From Ruminococcaceae bacterium UBA3903 (lineage in GTDB: Bacteria; Bacillota; Clostridia; Oscillospirales; Acutalibacteraceae): 64,000 nt of DNA. Positions 61,200 to 64,000 of this stretch are shown piece after piece (the first letter of the stretch is position 1; the number at the start of each line of letters is the position of its first letter). The stretch covers positions 1 through 64,000 of the forward strand of contig DGFJ01000009.1 in assembly GCA_002391625.1 (NCBI GenBank). The letters run 5' to 3'. Position numbers and translations under genes: made by a program. The notes under the pieces are model-generated. The model saw only the letters and a list, made by a program, of their open reading frames with translations, did not search any database and was not told the origin of the DNA.

Positions 61200-62920
61200 A
61201 TAATCAAAATGACAATATTAGCAATAATAACAATCAACAGGAACATCAATCTGGGGAAATACAGCAGACAACAGGCTATATAACAAATGGTAAGCCAAAC
61301 GGCAGTCATGTTAATCAGCAGGGCGTAAATTATTATGGGTTTAACGCACCAAGGGTTCAAAATACAGTTAAGAAAAAATTTATATACACCACCCTAGACC
61401 GTGCTTTTGCTTTAATAGCCCTTGCTATAGGGTTTTTATTTATTAGGTTTGTTTTGTTAGGCTCATTAAGTGTATCGGTTTTTGTGTTTTTTTTAGCATC
61501 CTTTGGGGTTACGGCTGTATATATGTTAAAAAGCGATACTGGCTTAAATGGAAAAAACATGATACCGTTTATTATACCAGTGGTGTTCAGCAGTATCTTT
61601 TTAATTAGTGACAATGACCTTGTAAAAATGCTTAATTTAATATTTGTAGTTTTGTGTTTTTGCTATATTATATTCGCACAGTTTAATGGTGTTAGGATAG
61701 GAAAGGGCTTTGGTTATTCACTGCTGAACAGCACGTTATTGTCACCGTTTAGCAGCTATGGTGATGGTGCAAGAGCTTCTATACAGGCAGTCAGTACAAC
61801 AAAGAAAACCCATAAATTAAAATGGGTGCTGTTAGGTTTGCTGATTGCTATACCTATAACATCCTATATTGCAGTACTGCTGTTATCCAGCGATGAAATG
61901 TTTAGCACAATATTTAATAGTTATTTTGCCAATATCCTTGGAGAAATACCCTTAGCTGTTTTTCAACTGATTTTTGGCATACCAGTGGCTCTGTTCTTTT
62001 TTGGTGCTTTATATAGCGGTAAGGAGAAAAAAGGCAGTAGATTTCTGACGTCTAATGAGATTGAAGGCTTTAGTAATAGAGTGAAAAAGGTACCTACATC
62101 ATTATTTTATTCAGCGTTAACGCCTTTGTTAATTTTATATTTATTGTATTTCATTGTACAGTCAGGTTACTTTTTGTCGGCATTTAACAGTATGCTGCCT
62201 GATGGCTATGACTATGCTCAGTACGCACGGCAGGGCTTTTTCGAGCTTTGCACAGTTGCTATAATTAACCTAATACTTATTTGGACGCTGATATCATTTA
62301 GCAAACGGGTAAACGGGGAAATGGCAAAGGGGATAAAGGTGTACAGCATTATATTGTGTGTGTTCACGTTGCTGCTTATTTTCACCGTCATCAGCAAAAT
62401 GTTTATGTATATCACGTTTAACGGATTGACTCATCTGCGTCTGTACACATCATGGTTTATGGTGCTGTTGGCTATTGTATTTGTGTTGATTATTGTTAAG
62501 GTTTTGTGTTATAGGGTTAATTTTCCTAAGGCGGTCACCGTAGTATTTGTTATAATGTTTGGGGTGCTGTGCTTCAGTAATGTTGACGGCTTAATTACAA
62601 AATATAATGTAGAGCAGTATCAAAAGGGCAGCATAGAATGGATGGGTCATAGCGGTTTAGATGAATTAGATGACAGTGCTGTACCATATATATTACAGCT
62701 TGCTGGTGATGCGGATACACCGTCAGATGTTAAAGATGATTGTGTGTACTATTTGTCACATAGATATTCTCGATACAGCGGTGACCCAAAAGACTTTAAT
62801 ATAATTTCATATACAGCACATGAACAGCTGGAACAAAATAAGGAGCAGTTTCAGTATCCAGAAAATGAGAAAAATGAGTATCCATATTCACGTTACAGCA
62901 GTTATAATAATAGGTATTAA
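61196..62920 (+). CDS. Multi-pass membrane protein, DUF4153/DUF4173-like
   Basis: A 574-residue protein. The first 60 residues are Asn/Gln-rich and soluble, followed by about 10-12 hydrophobic segments and a soluble C-terminal tail of about 110 residues. GLTHLRLYTSWFMVLLAIVFV near residue 405 and VDGLITKYNVEQYQKGSIEWMGHSGLDELDDSAVPYI (shown in part) resemble DUF4153/DUF4173 proteins, in which a NxxRY/YNxxxY tail follows the last helix. Function unknown. GTG follows GAGGAGG and overlaps the HTH gene, so all three genes form one operon. Confidence 0.8.
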   Translation: MNNQNDNISNNNNQQEHQSGEIQQTTGYITNGKPNGSHVNQQGVNYYGFNAPRVQNTVKKKFIYTTLDRAFALIALAIGFLFIRFVLLGSLSVSVFVFFLASFGVTAVYMLKSDTGLNGKNMIPFIIPVVFSSIFLISDNDLVKMLNLIFVVLCFCYIIFAQFNGVRIGKGFGYSLLNSTLLSPFSSYGDGARASIQAVSTTKKTHKLKWVLLGLLIAIPITSYIAVLLLSSDEMFSTIFNSYFANILGEIPLAVFQLIFGIPVALFFFGALYSGKEKKGSRFLTSNEIEGFSNRVKKVPTSLFYSALTPLLILYLLYFIVQSGYFLSAFNSMLPDGYDYAQYARQGFFELCTVAIINLILIWTLISFSKRVNGEMAKGIKVYSIILCVFTLLLIFTVISKMFMYITFNGLTHLRLYTSWFMVLLAIVFVLIIVKVLCYRVNFPKAVTVVFVIMFGVLCFSNVDGLITKYNVEQYQKGSIEWMGHSGLDELDDSAVPYILQLAGDADTPSDVKDDCVYYLSHRYSRYSGDPKDFNIISYTAHEQLEQNKEQFQYPENEKNEYPYSRYSSYNNRY

Positions 62921-63014
62921 TAGTTGGGAAATGTGTCCTTATATAAGAGGTCATAAAAAATGGTTAAGCCACAGGGGTATAGTATAAAAGGTATTGGAAA
63001 GCAGATGGGGTGTA

Positions 63015-63042
63015 TTTACAATTAGTGTGAATATGATATAAT
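63015..63042 (+). promoter_or_regulatory. Promoter of the amidohydrolase gene
   Basis: TTTACA (63015-63020), a 16-base spacer and TATAAT (63037-63042) preceded by TATGA, the TRTGn extension. Confidence 0.7.
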
Positions 63043-63073
63043 TTACACAAATACAAATAAAGAGGTGTTTGTT

Positions 63074-63901
63074 ATGATTATAGATGCACATACACATACA
63101 GGCTGTATGCTAAACTTTATTATGACAGAGGAAATGTTATTGGAATCTATGGACAAATATAATATAGATTACTGCCTTTGTTCAAACGGAGAGGCAACAG
63201 AGTTTGACCACAACCACTATTTGTTGCCTGCTAATATGCAAAAAACACAGGAAAGTGTGTACCGCACAAATTTAAAGTTTGCTAGGGCAAACAGGGATAA
63301 AATTGGTGTGTTACCATGGGTAAAGCCATATTTACAAGGTGTGACAGATGAACTGGAAAGATTAATTGCAGAAAATTTAGATATTACATTTGGTATTAAG
63401 CTTCACCCGTTTCATTCAGTGACTAGGTTTGATTCTCCCCGTGTGCAGGACTATATTAGGCTTGCACAGCAGTTTAATTTAACGGTGCTTACCCATACCG
63501 GCATGGGGGAATATGACAACTGTACAGTTGTTGCTAAAATGGCGGAAAAATACCCTGATGTAAGCTTTGTTATGGGACATATGGGGCTAGGTACGGATAA
63601 CAGCAATGCCATTGAACTGGTAAGCCAGTACCCTAACCTATATGGTGACACAGCATGGGTGTCTATGGAAAGTGCAATAAGATGTATAGAAAAATGTGGC
63701 AGTGAAAAGTTGATTTTTGGCAGTGACAATACCATAGATGGTGTGGACACCTATGATAATAACGGGAAAGGATCACCGTCAATATACCGTAAATATTTTG
63801 GGGAGTTAAAAGCTATTTTGTCAAAAGAGGATTACGAAAATTTAATGTATAAAAACGCTGTTAGGATATACAGGCTAAGTAAGCTTAGGGATAAATGCTG
63901 A
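63074..63901 (+). CDS. Amidohydrolase_2-type metal-dependent hydrolase
   Basis: A 275-residue TIM-barrel amidohydrolase. The HxH metal motif is IIDAHTHTG at the start; GIKLHPF near residue 115, LTHTGMGEYD near 140, VMGHMGLG near 168 and the metal Asp in FGSDN near 218 follow. The substrate cannot be predicted; relatives include decarboxylases and hydrolases of small ring compounds. ATG at 63074 has GAGG 8 bases upstream. Confidence 0.88.
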   Translation: MIIDAHTHTGCMLNFIMTEEMLLESMDKYNIDYCLCSNGEATEFDHNHYLLPANMQKTQESVYRTNLKFARANRDKIGVLPWVKPYLQGVTDELERLIAENLDITFGIKLHPFHSVTRFDSPRVQDYIRLAQQFNLTVLTHTGMGEYDNCTVVAKMAEKYPDVSFVMGHMGLGTDNSNAIELVSQYPNLYGDTAWVSMESAIRCIEKCGSEKLIFGSDNTIDGVDTYDNNGKGSPSIYRKYFGELKAILSKEDYENLMYKNAVRIYRLSKLRDKC

Positions 63902-63913
63902 GCTTGGCATTAT

Positions 63914-63948
63914 CACAGGGTTAACAAGGACGGTGTATTAACCTTGTG
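63914..63948 (+). terminator. Hairpin after the amidohydrolase gene
   Basis: CACAGGGTTAA (63914-63924) pairs with TTAACCTTGTG (63938-63948; one G-U) with a 13-base loop. No T-run follows, so termination is uncertain. Confidence 0.4.
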
Positions 63949-64000
63949 CAGTATGAGGATTTCTGGTCTTAATGAACGACCAAGGGCTTTACAGCATTAC

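Noticed and set aside
1..64000. CRISPR arrays, insertion sequences, integrases or prophage genes
   Set aside because: No repeat-spacer pattern, transposase, recombinase or phage structural gene was seen; the window reads as ordinary chromosomal backbone.

Overview
The window looks like a chromosomal segment of a low-GC Gram-positive anaerobe of the class Clostridia, most likely a gut Ruminococcus-like member of the Oscillospirales. This rests on the HrcA/CIRCE heat-shock operon, strong Shine-Dalgarno sites with frequent GTG and TTG starts, a DAP-type MurE signature, SAM-I and FMN riboswitches, RicT/HolB adjacency, TarI/TarJ, an LCP ligase and a secreted protein carrying a dockerin. I see no phage, insertion sequence, CRISPR array or rRNA operon; the only tRNA is tRNA-Trp.

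Layout. 0-3 kb: the 3' part of a large PurL/PurQ-type FGAM synthase and an AGCS amino-acid/Na+ symporter. 3.5-10.4 kb (minus strand): hrcA-grpE-dnaK-dnaJ-prmA-mrp behind a perfect CIRCE operator. 10.7-14.4 kb: two tandem small membrane proteins, an unassigned structured RNA element, a CorC-like CBS protein and asnB. 14.6-23.4 kb: a complete phosphate island, pstS-pstC-pstA-pstB-phoU, a PhoB/PhoR pair and a Na+/Pi cotransporter; both ends carry 11-bp-spaced TTTAC repeats at the same distance from the -10 box. 23.7-25.5 kb: tRNA-Trp and murE. 26-31.8 kb: a maltodextrin ABC transporter (no ATPase encoded here) and a lipoprotein alpha-amylase. 32.2-38.7 kb: a sugar-nucleotide dehydratase, glmS, and a polar amino-acid ABC transporter. 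38.7-42.3 kb: a radical SAM protein, a dockerin/Ig-like/CAP surface protein and a 55-aa DUF3006 gene. 42.8-49.8 kb: pdxST, holB-ricT, a ferredoxin, metK with a SAM-I riboswitch, ribU with an FMN riboswitch and a YfbR-type nucleotidase. 50-60.1 kb: a cell-surface glycopolymer cluster (YfhO, PepV, DUF975-like, GT2, LicD, TarI, TarJ, LCP). 60.5-62.9 kb: a DUF2975/HTH/DUF4173-like membrane operon with a palindrome over its promoter. 63.1 kb: an amidohydrolase.

The most striking observation is that two unrelated type II solute-binding proteins, PstS and the substrate-binding part of the amino-acid ABC transporter, both have their two lobes in reversed order. The half that is normally C-terminal comes first and the half that is normally N-terminal comes second, with the new ends at the hinge crossover in both. 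This reads as circular permutation, possibly through duplication and loss of the outer halves. Other leads are the paired Pho boxes, a LicD enzyme sitting next to CDP-ribitol synthesis genes (which suggests ribitol-phosphate rather than choline transfer), a repeat-based operator candidate before pdxS, and a structured RNA at 11.4 kb that fits no class I recognise.

All calls are by eye from the sequence and from remembered family signatures; no database search or folding program was run.
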